64,000 nucleotides of DNA from Parahoeflea alexandrii (GTDB lineage Bacteria > Pseudomonadota > Alphaproteobacteria > Rhizobiales > Rhizobiaceae). Every line of letters begins with the position of its first letter. Position 1 is the first letter of the stretch. The translations under genes were made by a program, and so were the position numbers. Below the pieces are notes generated by a model that was given only the letters and a program-made list of their open reading frames with translations, made no database searches and was not told the origin of the DNA. Positions 43,938 through 52,602 of this stretch are shown here, piece after piece. The stretch covers positions 248,001-312,000 of the forward strand of contig NZ_JAPWHB010000006.1 in NCBI RefSeq assembly GCF_027214025.1. The letters run 5' to 3'.

Positions 43938-45250
43938 GCCCGCTCGAAATCGGCCTTCTCATTCTTCTGGTTCTGGTCGCCCTGTTTGCCATCGGCATGC
44001 CGATCGCCTTTGCGCTCGGCGCCGTCTCCATCGGAACGCTGCTGCTGATCGACGGGTTCCGCTCGCTCGACATTCTCGGCGAGACATTCTTTTCCGGGTT
44101 GAATTCGTTCACCCTGGTCTCGATCCCGATGTTCATCCTGATGGGCGCCGCGGTCTCCAATTCGCCGGCCGGCAAGGATCTCTACGAGGCGCTCGACCGC
44201 TGGCTCAACCGCGTGCCGGGCGGCCTGGTTCTCTCCAATCTGGGCGCATGCTCGATCTTCTCGGCGCTGTCCGGTTCGTCGCCCGCAACCTGCGCCGCCA
44301 TCGGCAAGATGGGCATTCCGGAAATGCGCAAGCGCGGCTATCCCGACGAGATCTCCGCGGGATCGATTGCCGCCGGCGGCACGCTCGGCATTCTCATTCC
44401 GCCCTCGATCACCATGATCGTCTACGGCATCTCGACCGAAACCTCGATCGGCCGGTTGTTTCTCGCCGGCGTCATCCCGGGGCTGATGCTGACGGCCATC
44501 TTCATGGCCTGGACGCTGTTTTCCTGCTGGCGCAGCGGTCTGAAGCTGTCGGATGTGACGCAGCACTATTCGCTGAAACAGAAATTCGAGATCCTGCCGC
44601 GCGTGCTGCCGTTCCTGGCCATCGTCGCCGGCATCCTGTTCGTGCTCTATGGCGGGGTCGCGACCCCGTCCGAAGCCGCCGGCGTCGGCGCGCTGTTCTG
44701 CCTGGTGCTGGTGGTCGTGGTCTACAGGATGTTCTCGGCCAGGCCGTTTTTCGACATGTTCCGGGATTCCACCCGCGAGTCGGTGATGATCATGATGATC
44801 ATCGCCGCCTCCGAGTTGTTCGCCTTCACCCTGTCCTCGACCTTCGTCACCCAGTCCATTGCCGGCTGGATCTCCGACCTCGAGGTCAATCGCTGGGTGT
44901 TGATGGCGATCATCAACGTCTTCCTGTTGATCGCCGGGTTCTTCCTGCCTCCGGTGGCGGTGATCCTGATGACGGCGCCGATCCTGCTGCCGATCATCAC
45001 TTCGGCCGGCTTCGATCCCTACTGGTTCGCGGTCGTGCTGACCATCAACATGGAAATCGGCCTGATCACCCCGCCCGTCGGCCTCAATCTTTATGTCATC
45101 AATTCGATCGCGCCGGATATCTCGCTCGGCACCATCCTGCGCGGCTCGCTGCCCTACGTGATGTGCATGGTCTTCGCCATCGTGCTTCTGTGCATCTTCC
45201 CCTCGATCGCCACCTTCCTGCCCAATCTGGTGATGGGGGCAGGGTTTTGA
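43934..45250 (+). CDS. TRAP transporter large permease, malonate (DctM family)
   Basis: A 438-residue DctM permease with SIPMFILMGAAVSNSPAGKDLY, LSGSSPATCAAIGKMGIPEM, TLGILIPPSITMIVYG, TPSEAAGVGALFCL and LITPPVGLNLYVIN. The start overlaps DctQ (ATGA) and its stop overlaps the TTG start of matA (TTGA). The TRAP system replaces the single-protein MatC carrier of the R. leguminosarum operon. Confidence 0.94.
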   Translation: MSPLEIGLLILLVLVALFAIGMPIAFALGAVSIGTLLLIDGFRSLDILGETFFSGLNSFTLVSIPMFILMGAAVSNSPAGKDLYEALDRWLNRVPGGLVLSNLGACSIFSALSGSSPATCAAIGKMGIPEMRKRGYPDEISAGSIAAGGTLGILIPPSITMIVYGISTETSIGRLFLAGVIPGLMLTAIFMAWTLFSCWRSGLKLSDVTQHYSLKQKFEILPRVLPFLAIVAGILFVLYGGVATPSEAAGVGALFCLVLVVVVYRMFSARPFFDMFRDSTRESVMIMMIIAASELFAFTLSSTFVTQSIAGWISDLEVNRWVLMAIINVFLLIAGFFLPPVAVILMTAPILLPIITSAGFDPYWFAVVLTINMEIGLITPPVGLNLYVINSIAPDISLGTILRGSLPYVMCMVFAIVLLCIFPSIATFLPNLVMGAGF

Positions 45251-46569
45251 ACCGGTCGGGCTTCTTCTACGATCTGCTCTCGACGCTGTTCGAGCGGCCC
45301 AACCTTGCCCGGGTCAAGGGCGACGGGCGTACGATCACCGCACTCTGCGAGGCGTTGATTGCCAGTTCGAGCGAGGGAGCCTCTCACAGTATGGGCCAGC
45401 AGATCCTGTCGCGCTTCAGCGAACTGACGCCCGAGGCCGAAGTCGATTTCTTCCGCTATCTCACCGAGGAACTGGATATCGACACCGAGCGGCTGCAGGC
45501 GCTGACCGCAGCCTACCAGGCAGACCGGTCGCCCGAAAATTTTGCCGGCCTGCTCGAGACTGCCGAACCCGGGCGGCAGGAACTGCTGCGCCGCATCAAC
45601 CGGGTTCCCGGCGCCACCGGCGAACTGGTGAAGATGCGGGCCCGGTTGCTCCCGCTGCTCAAGGACAATCCGTCCTTCGGGCGAACCGATCTCGATTTTC
45701 AGCACCTGTTCGGCTCCTGGTTCAACCGTGGCTTCCTGGTGCCGCGCCGCATCCACTGGCAGAGCCCCGCCAATATTCTCGAGAAGATCATCAGATACGA
45801 AGCCGTCCACGCCATCGATGATTGGGACGATCTGCGCCGCCGGGTCGAGCCCGCCGACCGGCGCTGCTATGCCTTCTTCCATCCCGCCATGCCGGACGAC
45901 CCGCTGATCTTCGTCGAGGTGGCGCTGGTCAAGGGCGTACCGGGCTCGGTGCAGGACATCCTGGCGGAAAACCGCGAGCCCCTCGATCCCGCAAGCGCCG
46001 ATACGGCGGTGTTCTACTCCATATCCAACTGCCAGGCTGGCCTGCGCGGCGTCTCCTTCGGCAATTCGCTGATCAAGCAGGTGGTCGAGGACCTGCAGGC
46101 CGAGGTGAAGTCGATCACCACCTTCGTCACCCTGTCGCCGATCCCGGGATTCTGCCGCTGGCTCCGCCAGTCGCTCGCCGGAGAGCCGGATGCGGGCACT
46201 GTTGCCGACGCTGTCAGGGTTGCCACGCAAACCGGTGATCTGGCCGGGCTGAAGGACCAGGCGCAATGGCTGCGCCGCCAGGCAGCCCACTACCTGATCA
46301 ACCAGAAGGATCGCAACGGCTTGCCGCTGGATCCGGTGGCGCGCTTTCACCTCAACAACGGTGCCATGGTGCACGACATCCACGCCGGCGCCGACCTGTC
46401 GGAAAACGGGGTGCGGCAGTCCTGCGGCTTGATGGTGAACTACCTTTATGATCTCAGGAAGATCGGTCAATTCCACGAGGGCTTCGCCGAGAACCACACG
46501 GTGGTGGCTTCGCGGGAGGTCAAGTCGCTGGCAGACGCAGCGGCCGCAAACAGCAATGGCAGGAAATGA
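45247..46569 (+). CDS. matA: Malonyl-CoA decarboxylase
   Basis: Converts malonyl-CoA to acetyl-CoA and CO2. About 440 residues from a TTG start at 45247 overlapping the dctM stop; a much longer open frame upstream only shadows dctM. Helical N-terminal domain (EVDFFRYLTEELDIDTERL), then the acetyltransferase-like catalytic domain with YEAVHAIDDWDDLRRR, RRCYAFFHPAMPDDPLIFVEVAL (His), ISNCQAGLRGVSFGN and FHLNNGAMVHDIHAGADLSENG. Length and motifs match rhizobial MatA. Followed by matB with a four-base overlap. Confidence 0.93.
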   Translation: MNRSGFFYDLLSTLFERPNLARVKGDGRTITALCEALIASSSEGASHSMGQQILSRFSELTPEAEVDFFRYLTEELDIDTERLQALTAAYQADRSPENFAGLLETAEPGRQELLRRINRVPGATGELVKMRARLLPLLKDNPSFGRTDLDFQHLFGSWFNRGFLVPRRIHWQSPANILEKIIRYEAVHAIDDWDDLRRRVEPADRRCYAFFHPAMPDDPLIFVEVALVKGVPGSVQDILAENREPLDPASADTAVFYSISNCQAGLRGVSFGNSLIKQVVEDLQAEVKSITTFVTLSPIPGFCRWLRQSLAGEPDAGTVADAVRVATQTGDLAGLKDQAQWLRRQAAHYLINQKDRNGLPLDPVARFHLNNGAMVHDIHAGADLSENGVRQSCGLMVNYLYDLRKIGQFHEGFAENHTVVASREVKSLADAAAANSNGRK

Positions 46570-48119
46570 AAATGGCTGACAATTATCTCTTTGACGGACT
46601 GCTCGCCGACAAGCTGTCGACGCCCGAAGGCCGCAACGCGCTGTTTGCGACTCTGCCGGAAGACGGTCGACGCTTCACCTATGGCGATGTCGAGGATGTC
46701 TCCGGCCGGTTTGTCAACGTTCTTGTCGATCTCGGGGTCAAGCCCGGTGACCGCGTCGCCGTGCAGGTGCCGAAATCCATCGAAGCCATCATGCTTTATC
46801 TTGCCGTTGTCCGCGCCGGCGCGGTCTTCCTGCCGCTCAACACCGGATACACGCCGGCGGAGATCGAATACTTTCTCGGCAACGCCACGCCGCGGATCTT
46901 CGTCTGCGATCCGAAGAAGCGCGCCGACTACGAGGCGCTGACCGCGAGCCTCGGCATCGGGCTCGAGACCATGGGCGTCTGGCAGAACCACGAGACTTCT
47001 GCCGGCTCGCTCAATGACGCCGGTCTTGCCGCACCCACCGCTTTCGAAACGATCGCGCGCAGCGCCGATGATTTGGCCGCCATTCTCTATACCTCCGGCA
47101 CCACCGGCCGCTCCAAGGGCGCCATGCTGAGCCACGCCAACCTTCTGTCGAATGCTCAGACCCTGGTCGATGTCTGGCGCTTCACCAGCGACGACGTGCT
47201 TCTGCACGCGCTGCCGATCTTCCACACCCACGGCCTGTTCGTCGCCACCAACGTGACCTTGAGCGCAGGCGCGTCGCTGATCTTCCTGCCCGGTTTTTCC
47301 GCCGAGGCGATTATCGCCAATATCCCTGAGGCAACCGCGCTGATGGGGGTTCCGACCTTCTACACGCGGCTGCTCGACGAGCCTGCCTTCACCGGTGACC
47401 TGGTCAGGCACATGCGCCTGTTCGTCTCCGGCAGCGCGCCGCTGCTGGCCGAAACCCATGTGCTCTTCGAGCAGCGCACCGGTCACCGCATTCTCGAGCG
47501 CTACGGCATGACCGAGACCAACATGAACACCTCCAACCCCTATGACGGCGAACGCCGCGCCGGCACCGTCGGCTTCCCGCTGCCGGGCGTCGACCTGCGC
47601 ATAGTCGACGCCGAGAGCGGCAAGGTCTTGCCGCAGGGCGAAATCGGCATCATCGAGGTCAAGGGCCCCAACGTCTTTTCCGGCTACTGGCAGATGCCGG
47701 AGAAGACCAAGGAGGAATTCCGCGACGACGGCTTCTTCATCACCGGCGATGTCGGCGTCATCGATGCCGACGGCTATGTCCAGATCGTCGGCCGCTCCAA
47801 GGACCTGATCATCTCCGGCGGCTACAACATCTATCCCAAAGAGCTGGAACTGTTGCTCGACGAGGAAGAGGGCGTACTCGAATCCGCCGTCATCGGTGTG
47901 CCCCATGCCGATTTCGGCGAGGGTGTGGTGGCCGTGCTGGTGCCCCGGCCCGGCGCGAAGCTCGACGAGGCCACGATCCTGGACAGCATCAAGCCGAAGA
48001 TCGCCCGCTTCAAGCAGCCCAAGCGCATCGTCGTGCTCGATGAACTGCCGCGCAACACCATGGGCAAGGTGCAGAAGAACGTGCTGCGCGATGCCTACCG
48101 GACATTGCTGGCCGAATGA
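46566..48119 (+). CDS. matB: Malonyl-CoA synthetase (acyl-adenylate-forming)
   Basis: A 517-residue AMP-forming ligase that makes malonyl-CoA from malonate, CoA and ATP. It has the P-loop LYTSGTTGRSKGAMLSHANL, ERYGMTETNMN (A5), FFITGDVGVIDADGY and GRSKDLIISGGYNIYPKE, and the catalytic lysine near the C-terminus (RNTMGKVQKNVL). The start overlaps matA (ATGA). With matA it converts imported malonate to acetyl-CoA. Confidence 0.95.
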   Translation: MKMADNYLFDGLLADKLSTPEGRNALFATLPEDGRRFTYGDVEDVSGRFVNVLVDLGVKPGDRVAVQVPKSIEAIMLYLAVVRAGAVFLPLNTGYTPAEIEYFLGNATPRIFVCDPKKRADYEALTASLGIGLETMGVWQNHETSAGSLNDAGLAAPTAFETIARSADDLAAILYTSGTTGRSKGAMLSHANLLSNAQTLVDVWRFTSDDVLLHALPIFHTHGLFVATNVTLSAGASLIFLPGFSAEAIIANIPEATALMGVPTFYTRLLDEPAFTGDLVRHMRLFVSGSAPLLAETHVLFEQRTGHRILERYGMTETNMNTSNPYDGERRAGTVGFPLPGVDLRIVDAESGKVLPQGEIGIIEVKGPNVFSGYWQMPEKTKEEFRDDGFFITGDVGVIDADGYVQIVGRSKDLIISGGYNIYPKELELLLDEEEGVLESAVIGVPHADFGEGVVAVLVPRPGAKLDEATILDSIKPKIARFKQPKRIVVLDELPRNTMGKVQKNVLRDAYRTLLAE

Positions 48120-48395
48120 ACCGCAGATAGACGCGGCCTCGCCACGGTCGGGACACGTCCGGAGAGGGGCTGCGCGCCACGAGCTTCCAGGCTTGCCTTG
48201 CCTTCTCGCAAGGGCAGTGATCGCGATGCCCGTACCCGGCGGCGCCCAATCCATCTATTGCCGTTGATGGCGCCAACCAATATACCGGCTCCCGAACGGC
48301 TTTGAACTTGGGGCTTGCCGCGTCAGCGGCTGCAGCGTGCGTCACCGGATTGGATCGCACCGGTCAGGGCTTGCCCTCAACCGGAAGAACTGACG
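48120..48395. other. Intergenic region
   Basis: About 275 bp after matB without a credible gene; end of the mat operon and probable promoter region of the glycosyltransferase set. No clear terminator hairpin seen. Confidence 0.4.
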
Positions 48396-48776
48396 ATGCT
48401 CAGGAAATTCTCCCTATTCGCCAGCGGATCGGTCATCGGTGCTGCCATCGACTATCTGGTGACCCTTGCGCTGGCCCGCTGGACGAGCCTTGATCCGGCC
48501 ATCGCCCTCGCGCTCACGATGATCGTCAGTGCGACCGTGGTGTTCCGCTTTCACAGCCGCATCACCTTTCAAGAAGCCAACGACAATCTGCTGCGGCGCT
48601 ATCTGATGTTCATGGCCTGGAGCGGTTTGGTCTTTCTTCTGCGCGCCCTGGTGTTAAAACTCTCGCTTTACGCCGGTCTGCCCCTGGCCATGGCGCTGCT
48701 TGTGGCGATCGGTCTGGCGTCGATCATCAATTTCGCTGTCTCGTCAGCAGTTATTTTCGCAAAGAAGCAGTCATGA
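48396..48776 (+). CDS. GtrA-like membrane protein
   Basis: A 126-residue protein with four hydrophobic helices, beginning LRKFSLFASGSVIGAAIDYLVTLAL and containing VVFRFHSRITF, the GtrA-family pattern. GtrA proteins are thought to flip polyprenyl-phosphate sugars across the inner membrane. The start at 48396 follows GGAAG; the longer frame lacks membrane-protein character. Overlaps the glycosyltransferase gene by four bases. Confidence 0.85.
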   Translation: MLRKFSLFASGSVIGAAIDYLVTLALARWTSLDPAIALALTMIVSATVVFRFHSRITFQEANDNLLRRYLMFMAWSGLVFLLRALVLKLSLYAGLPLAMALLVAIGLASIINFAVSSAVIFAKKQS

Positions 48777-49750
48777 CCGGAAAAACCCTGTCGATTGTCG
48801 TTCCAGTCTACAACGAGGCCAAGGTTTTGCCCGAGCTGCTCGACCGGCTGGAAGCCATTGCCGGCACTCTGGCGGCCGAGTTCAAGCTGGCGGTCGGGTT
48901 CATTTTCATTGACGACGGCAGCGGCGACGACAGTTTTTCCATTCTGAACACCCATGATTTCGGTCCGCGCCCGGTCCGTCTGCTGCAGTTCTCCCGCAAT
49001 TTTGGCAAGGAGGCCGCCCTGTCGGCAGGCATAGACGCCGCGCAATCCGCCGATGCGGCGGTGCTGATGGACGCCGATCTTCAGCATCCGCCGGAAATGA
49101 TCACCGAGTTTGTCCGCATCTGGCTCAACGAGGGCGCCGACAGCGTCTATGCCTACAAGGCCAGCCGCCGGTCCTCGGAAGGATATCTCAAGGCTGCCGC
49201 CTCCAGGCTGTTCTTCTGGGTCATCAACCGCAACATCCGCTATCAGATCCCGCCGGGCGCCGGCGATTTCCGCCTGATCAACCATCGCTTCATGAAGGCC
49301 CTGTGCTCGCTTCCCGAGAGCGACCGGTTCATGAAGGGGCTCTACGGATGGGTCGGCTTCCGCCAGACCGGCCTGCCGCTTGATCCGCCGGTGCGCGAGC
49401 ATGGCAAGAGCAGCTTCGGGGCGTTCCGTCTGTTGTCGATGACGATCGACGCCATCACCAGTTTCACCACCACGCCGCTGCGGCTGATGGCCATGGCAGG
49501 CATCGTCATAGCCATGTTCAGCGCGGCTTACGGTCTGTATGTCGTCATCGAGACCCTGTTCTTCACCGGGGTGACCAACGGCATTGCCTCGGTCCTGACG
49601 TTGATCGCGTTCTTCGGCGGCGTCCAGATGATCTTCCTCGGGCTGCTTGGCGAGTATATCGGCAAGTCCGTCCTCGAGGCCAAGAAGCGCCCCCCCTACA
49701 TCCTGGCGGAAGACATCAGCCGCAAGGGGGATGCAGTTGAGGATCGCTGA
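48773..49750 (+). CDS. Polyprenyl-phosphate glycosyltransferase (GT2, ArnC/FlmF2-like)
   Basis: A 325-residue GT2 enzyme: LSIVVPVYNEAKVLPELL, DDGSGDDS, SRNFGKEAALSAGID, the DAD metal motif in LMDADLQHPPEM, and GDFRLINHRFMKAL. Two C-terminal hydrophobic segments (around 240-260 and 275-300) anchor it in the membrane. It would load a sugar from a nucleotide donor onto undecaprenyl phosphate. Its neighbours suggest the sugar is an N-acetylhexosamine later deacetylated. Confidence 0.92.
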   Translation: MTGKTLSIVVPVYNEAKVLPELLDRLEAIAGTLAAEFKLAVGFIFIDDGSGDDSFSILNTHDFGPRPVRLLQFSRNFGKEAALSAGIDAAQSADAAVLMDADLQHPPEMITEFVRIWLNEGADSVYAYKASRRSSEGYLKAAASRLFFWVINRNIRYQIPPGAGDFRLINHRFMKALCSLPESDRFMKGLYGWVGFRQTGLPLDPPVREHGKSSFGAFRLLSMTIDAITSFTTTPLRLMAMAGIVIAMFSAAYGLYVVIETLFFTGVTNGIASVLTLIAFFGGVQMIFLGLLGEYIGKSVLEAKKRPPYILAEDISRKGDAVEDR

Positions 49751-50486
49751 CGATTTCGGGCTTGGCCGCAAGCACGACCGGGTCATCCTGTCCCTGATGC
49801 AAGCCCGGCGGCTCGATGCAACCTCCGTCATGGTCAACGATGCCATCGACGCCGGTGACGTTGCGCGGCTCAAGGCATTGAGGGATGCTGGCGCAGAGGT
49901 CGGTCTGCATCTCAATCTCACCCAGGCGCTGCCAGGACATGCCGATGTCTGGCCGCTCTCGACGCTGCTGCGGCCGCGGTTGCCTTCCCGGGTGCGCGCC
50001 GCCGCCGCGGCCTCGCTAAATCGGCAGACGGACGAATTCATTTCCCTCTTCGGCAGCTTTCCCGATTATTATGATGGCCACCAGCATTGCCACTGCATTC
50101 CGTGGATCGCGCCGCTGGTCGCGCAATTGCCTTCGGGGCCGAAGACCTGGATCAGGGTTCCGCTGCCTGCCACATGGACGGGGCGGTGGCGCAACCTTCG
50201 CGCCGGTGGCGCAAAGGGCGTGCTGATCATGGCGCTGGCTGCGCGGGCGCGGCGGGTCTTCCGGCAAGCGGGACACGAGGTCAACGAGGATTTCTCCGGC
50301 TTCCTCCGTCTTGACGATCCGGCCAGTGTTCGGCACTGGTTACCTCGCCTGCTGGCAGCGGCGGGCCCGGACTGCCTGATGATGGTGCACCCCGGGGATG
50401 CCGATGACGAGATGCAATGCGCCGGCCATGCTCCGGAGAGCCGCGACTGCGAGACAAACATCCTGCTTCAAGGGACAGTGAATTGA
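49731..50486 (+). CDS. YdjC/ChbG/HpnK-family carbohydrate deacetylase (NaxD-like)
   Basis: A 251-residue metal-dependent deacetylase: LRIADDFGLGRKHDRVI (metal aspartates), ATSVMVND, VGLHLNLTQALPG, DGHQHCH (metal histidines) and MMVHPGDADDE. Start at 49731 after GGGGG, overlapping the glycosyltransferase by 20 bases. In Francisella NaxD and Bordetella LgmC, members of this family deacetylate a polyprenyl-phosphate N-acetylhexosamine before transfer to lipid A; the gene order here fits that role. HpnK of hopanoid pathways is the alternative, but no hopanoid genes are nearby. Confidence 0.85.
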   Translation: MQLRIADDFGLGRKHDRVILSLMQARRLDATSVMVNDAIDAGDVARLKALRDAGAEVGLHLNLTQALPGHADVWPLSTLLRPRLPSRVRAAAAASLNRQTDEFISLFGSFPDYYDGHQHCHCIPWIAPLVAQLPSGPKTWIRVPLPATWTGRWRNLRAGGAKGVLIMALAARARRVFRQAGHEVNEDFSGFLRLDDPASVRHWLPRLLAAAGPDCLMMVHPGDADDEMQCAGHAPESRDCETNILLQGTVN

Positions 50487-51880
50487 CCAAAAGCCGTGCC
50501 ATCCTCTGGGGTTTGTTCCTGCTGCTCGCCGTGCGTGTGGCGGCGATGATCTGGGTGCCGCTGACCGACCCGACCGAGGCGCGCTACGCCGAAATCGCCC
50601 GCAAGATGGTCGAAACCGGCAACTGGATCACCCCGCAGTTCGACTACGGCGTGCCGTTCTGGGCCAAGCCGCCGCTGCACACCTGGCTTTCGGCAATGGG
50701 CATCGCCGCCTTCGGCGTGACGCCTTTTGCGGTCAGGCTCGGGATCTTACTGTCGGCGCTGGCGACGCTGGCGATCCTGTGGTTCTGGGCCCGCACCCTC
50801 ACCGACCGAATCACCGCCGGCGTTGCCGTGCTGGTGGCGGCGAGTTCGGCGCTGTTCTTCGTCGCGTTGGGGTTCGTTCAGACCGACATGGCGCTCACGC
50901 TTGGCGTGACCGCCTGCATGGCCGGCTTTTATGGCGGGCTGCAGGGAGACCGCCGCTGGGGCTGGCTGTTCTTTCTCGGGCTGGCTATCGGGCTTCTGGC
51001 CAAGGGGCCGGTGGCGACGGTTCTGTCGATGATGCCGATCACGGCCTTCATGATCTGGCGCGGCAACTGGAAGGATCTCTTGCAACTGCCATGGCTCGGC
51101 GGAACCGTGCTGGTCGCGGTTCTGGTCATCCCCTGGTATCTGGCTGCTGAAATCGCCACGCCCGGCTATCTCTATTATTTCATTGTCGGCGAGCACATCC
51201 AGCGCTTCCTCCAGCCGGGCTGGTCGGGAGATCTCTACGGCGCCGGGCGTGCCCATCCCAAGGGAATGATCTGGCTGTTCTGGATCCTGGCCACGCTTCC
51301 CTGGAGCCCGCTGCTGCCGATCCTGCTCTGGCGGCTGCGCGGGGGCATTCCGCGCGAACGGCCCGGCGACGGTGGTCTCTATCTCTACCTTCTCATGTTC
51401 GCGTTGGCGCCGCTGGCGCTGTTCACGCCCGCGGCGAACATCATTGTCACTTACGTCCTGCCGGGCGTGCCGGCTGCAGCGCTTCTCTCGGTGATGCTCT
51501 GGGCCCGAAGCGGACCCATGCAGACCAAATGGGTGCATCTCGGCGTGTCCGAAGTCCTGATCGTTTCCGCAGCTCTTACCCTTGCTGCGTTCCTCGGTCT
51601 CGGCCGCTCGGCGGTGCCGTCAGAGGCACAGCTGATCGAGGCCTTCCAGGGTTCGGGCCGTCTCGCCATCCTCGACGCGCGAAGCTTCTCGGCCGAGTTT
51701 TACACGCAAGGCCGGATCAAGCGGCTGAAGACAATCGAGGATGTGGGCACCTGGCTTGCTCCCGGCGACGGCGTCCTGGTGCCCAAGCACTATCAGGACC
51801 AGTTCCTGGCCCGCTTCGGCGACACCGTCACGGCGGTCGCGGAAAACCGCAAGTATCTGCTCTATGTTCCCGCGACCTGA
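50483..51880 (+). CDS. ArnT-like lipid A glycosyltransferase (GT83/GT39 family)
   Basis: About 465 residues from a TTG start at 50483 overlapping the deacetylase stop. Multi-pass membrane protein with the ArnT-type first-loop motif DPTEARYAEIARKMVETGNW (catalytic Asp/Glu), PFWAKPPLHTWL, LAKGPVATVLSMMP and GEHIQRFLQPGW. It would transfer the polyprenyl-linked sugar to lipid A at the outer face of the inner membrane. Completes a GtrA, ArnC-like, deacetylase, ArnT-like set. Confidence 0.9.
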   Translation: MTKSRAILWGLFLLLAVRVAAMIWVPLTDPTEARYAEIARKMVETGNWITPQFDYGVPFWAKPPLHTWLSAMGIAAFGVTPFAVRLGILLSALATLAILWFWARTLTDRITAGVAVLVAASSALFFVALGFVQTDMALTLGVTACMAGFYGGLQGDRRWGWLFFLGLAIGLLAKGPVATVLSMMPITAFMIWRGNWKDLLQLPWLGGTVLVAVLVIPWYLAAEIATPGYLYYFIVGEHIQRFLQPGWSGDLYGAGRAHPKGMIWLFWILATLPWSPLLPILLWRLRGGIPRERPGDGGLYLYLLMFALAPLALFTPAANIIVTYVLPGVPAAALLSVMLWARSGPMQTKWVHLGVSEVLIVSAALTLAAFLGLGRSAVPSEAQLIEAFQGSGRLAILDARSFSAEFYTQGRIKRLKTIEDVGTWLAPGDGVLVPKHYQDQFLARFGDTVTAVAENRKYLLYVPAT

Positions 51881-51947
51881 ACGGGCTCAAGCGATGCGAG
51901 CAGCCCTTGCCGTCTAAGCGTGGTCTGACGCGTAATGTGCCCCGTTC

Positions 51948-52400
51948 CTAAGCGTCCGGCGGGATGACGCCCTTGCGCAGCATGAAGCAGCCGTAGAACC
52001 GCCGTTCGCCGGTCTGGATCACCGCATAAGCCTGCTTGGCCGTGTCGTAGAAGGCGAACCGTTCGATGCCGACCATCGGCCGGTGCCTGCCCTCCGCGGC
52101 ATCGATCACCGCCTGGACTTCCGCCTGTACCGGGGCGATTTCATCCGGACTGCCGACGATTTCCATCCGGCCGGCGAAATCATCAACGAAGGTGTCGAGC
52201 GGCAGCACCGACAGCACGGCTTCCGCTGCCTGGGCCGAGGTCAGGTTGTCCATCCTCAGCAACTCCCCCAGCACCGTCTGGCGGGCCAGCGTGTCAGACG
52301 GAAAGTTCGTGTCCGCGATGATCAGCGTGTCGCCGTGTCCCATGGCGCGAAGCGCGTAAAGCACCTCGGCATTGAGCCGCGGATCCAGTCCCTTGAGCAT
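51948..52400 (-). CDS. RbsD/FucU family sugar mutarotase
   Basis: A 150-residue mutarotase: MLKGLDPRLNAEVLYALRAMGHGDTLIIADTNFP, with the catalytic His in RAMGHGD, and FAFYDTAKQAYAVIQTGERRFYGCFMLRKGV at the C-terminus. The tail (F/Y-x-x-x-K-A, GERR) is FucU-like. It interconverts anomers of fucose-type sugars. It is divergent from an aldo-keto reductase of the sugar-dehydrogenase type. Confidence 0.9.
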   Translation of the reverse strand: MLKGLDPRLNAEVLYALRAMGHGDTLIIADTNFPSDTLARQTVLGELLRMDNLTSAQAAEAVLSVLPLDTFVDDFAGRMEIVGSPDEIAPVQAEVQAVIDAAEGRHRPMVGIERFAFYDTAKQAYAVIQTGERRFYGCFMLRKGVIPPDA

Positions 52401-52602
52401 GAAGTCCTCCCGATAACATCCTGCGGACCGTTACCGGAGCCGCGCTTTGCCCCGATCCTGCAGCCGGACAGCTTGCCATTCAAGCCCAATCGGCTGGTGC
52501 TGGTGTTCTCCCACTGCAAATTGTGGCCCACGCTCACGCGGGGGATGCGAGCGGCGGGAGGATCGGCTAGGTTGCCGGGCCGACAGGGAGGAGCTTTTGC
52601 AG

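Noticed and set aside
44248-45246. N-terminal extension of the matA frame
   Set aside because: It shadows dctM in another frame and is Arg/His-rich; the family length fits a TTG start at 45247.
46467-48254. Minus-strand open frame of about 595 codons
   Set aside because: Antisense to matB, which has all adenylate-forming motifs.
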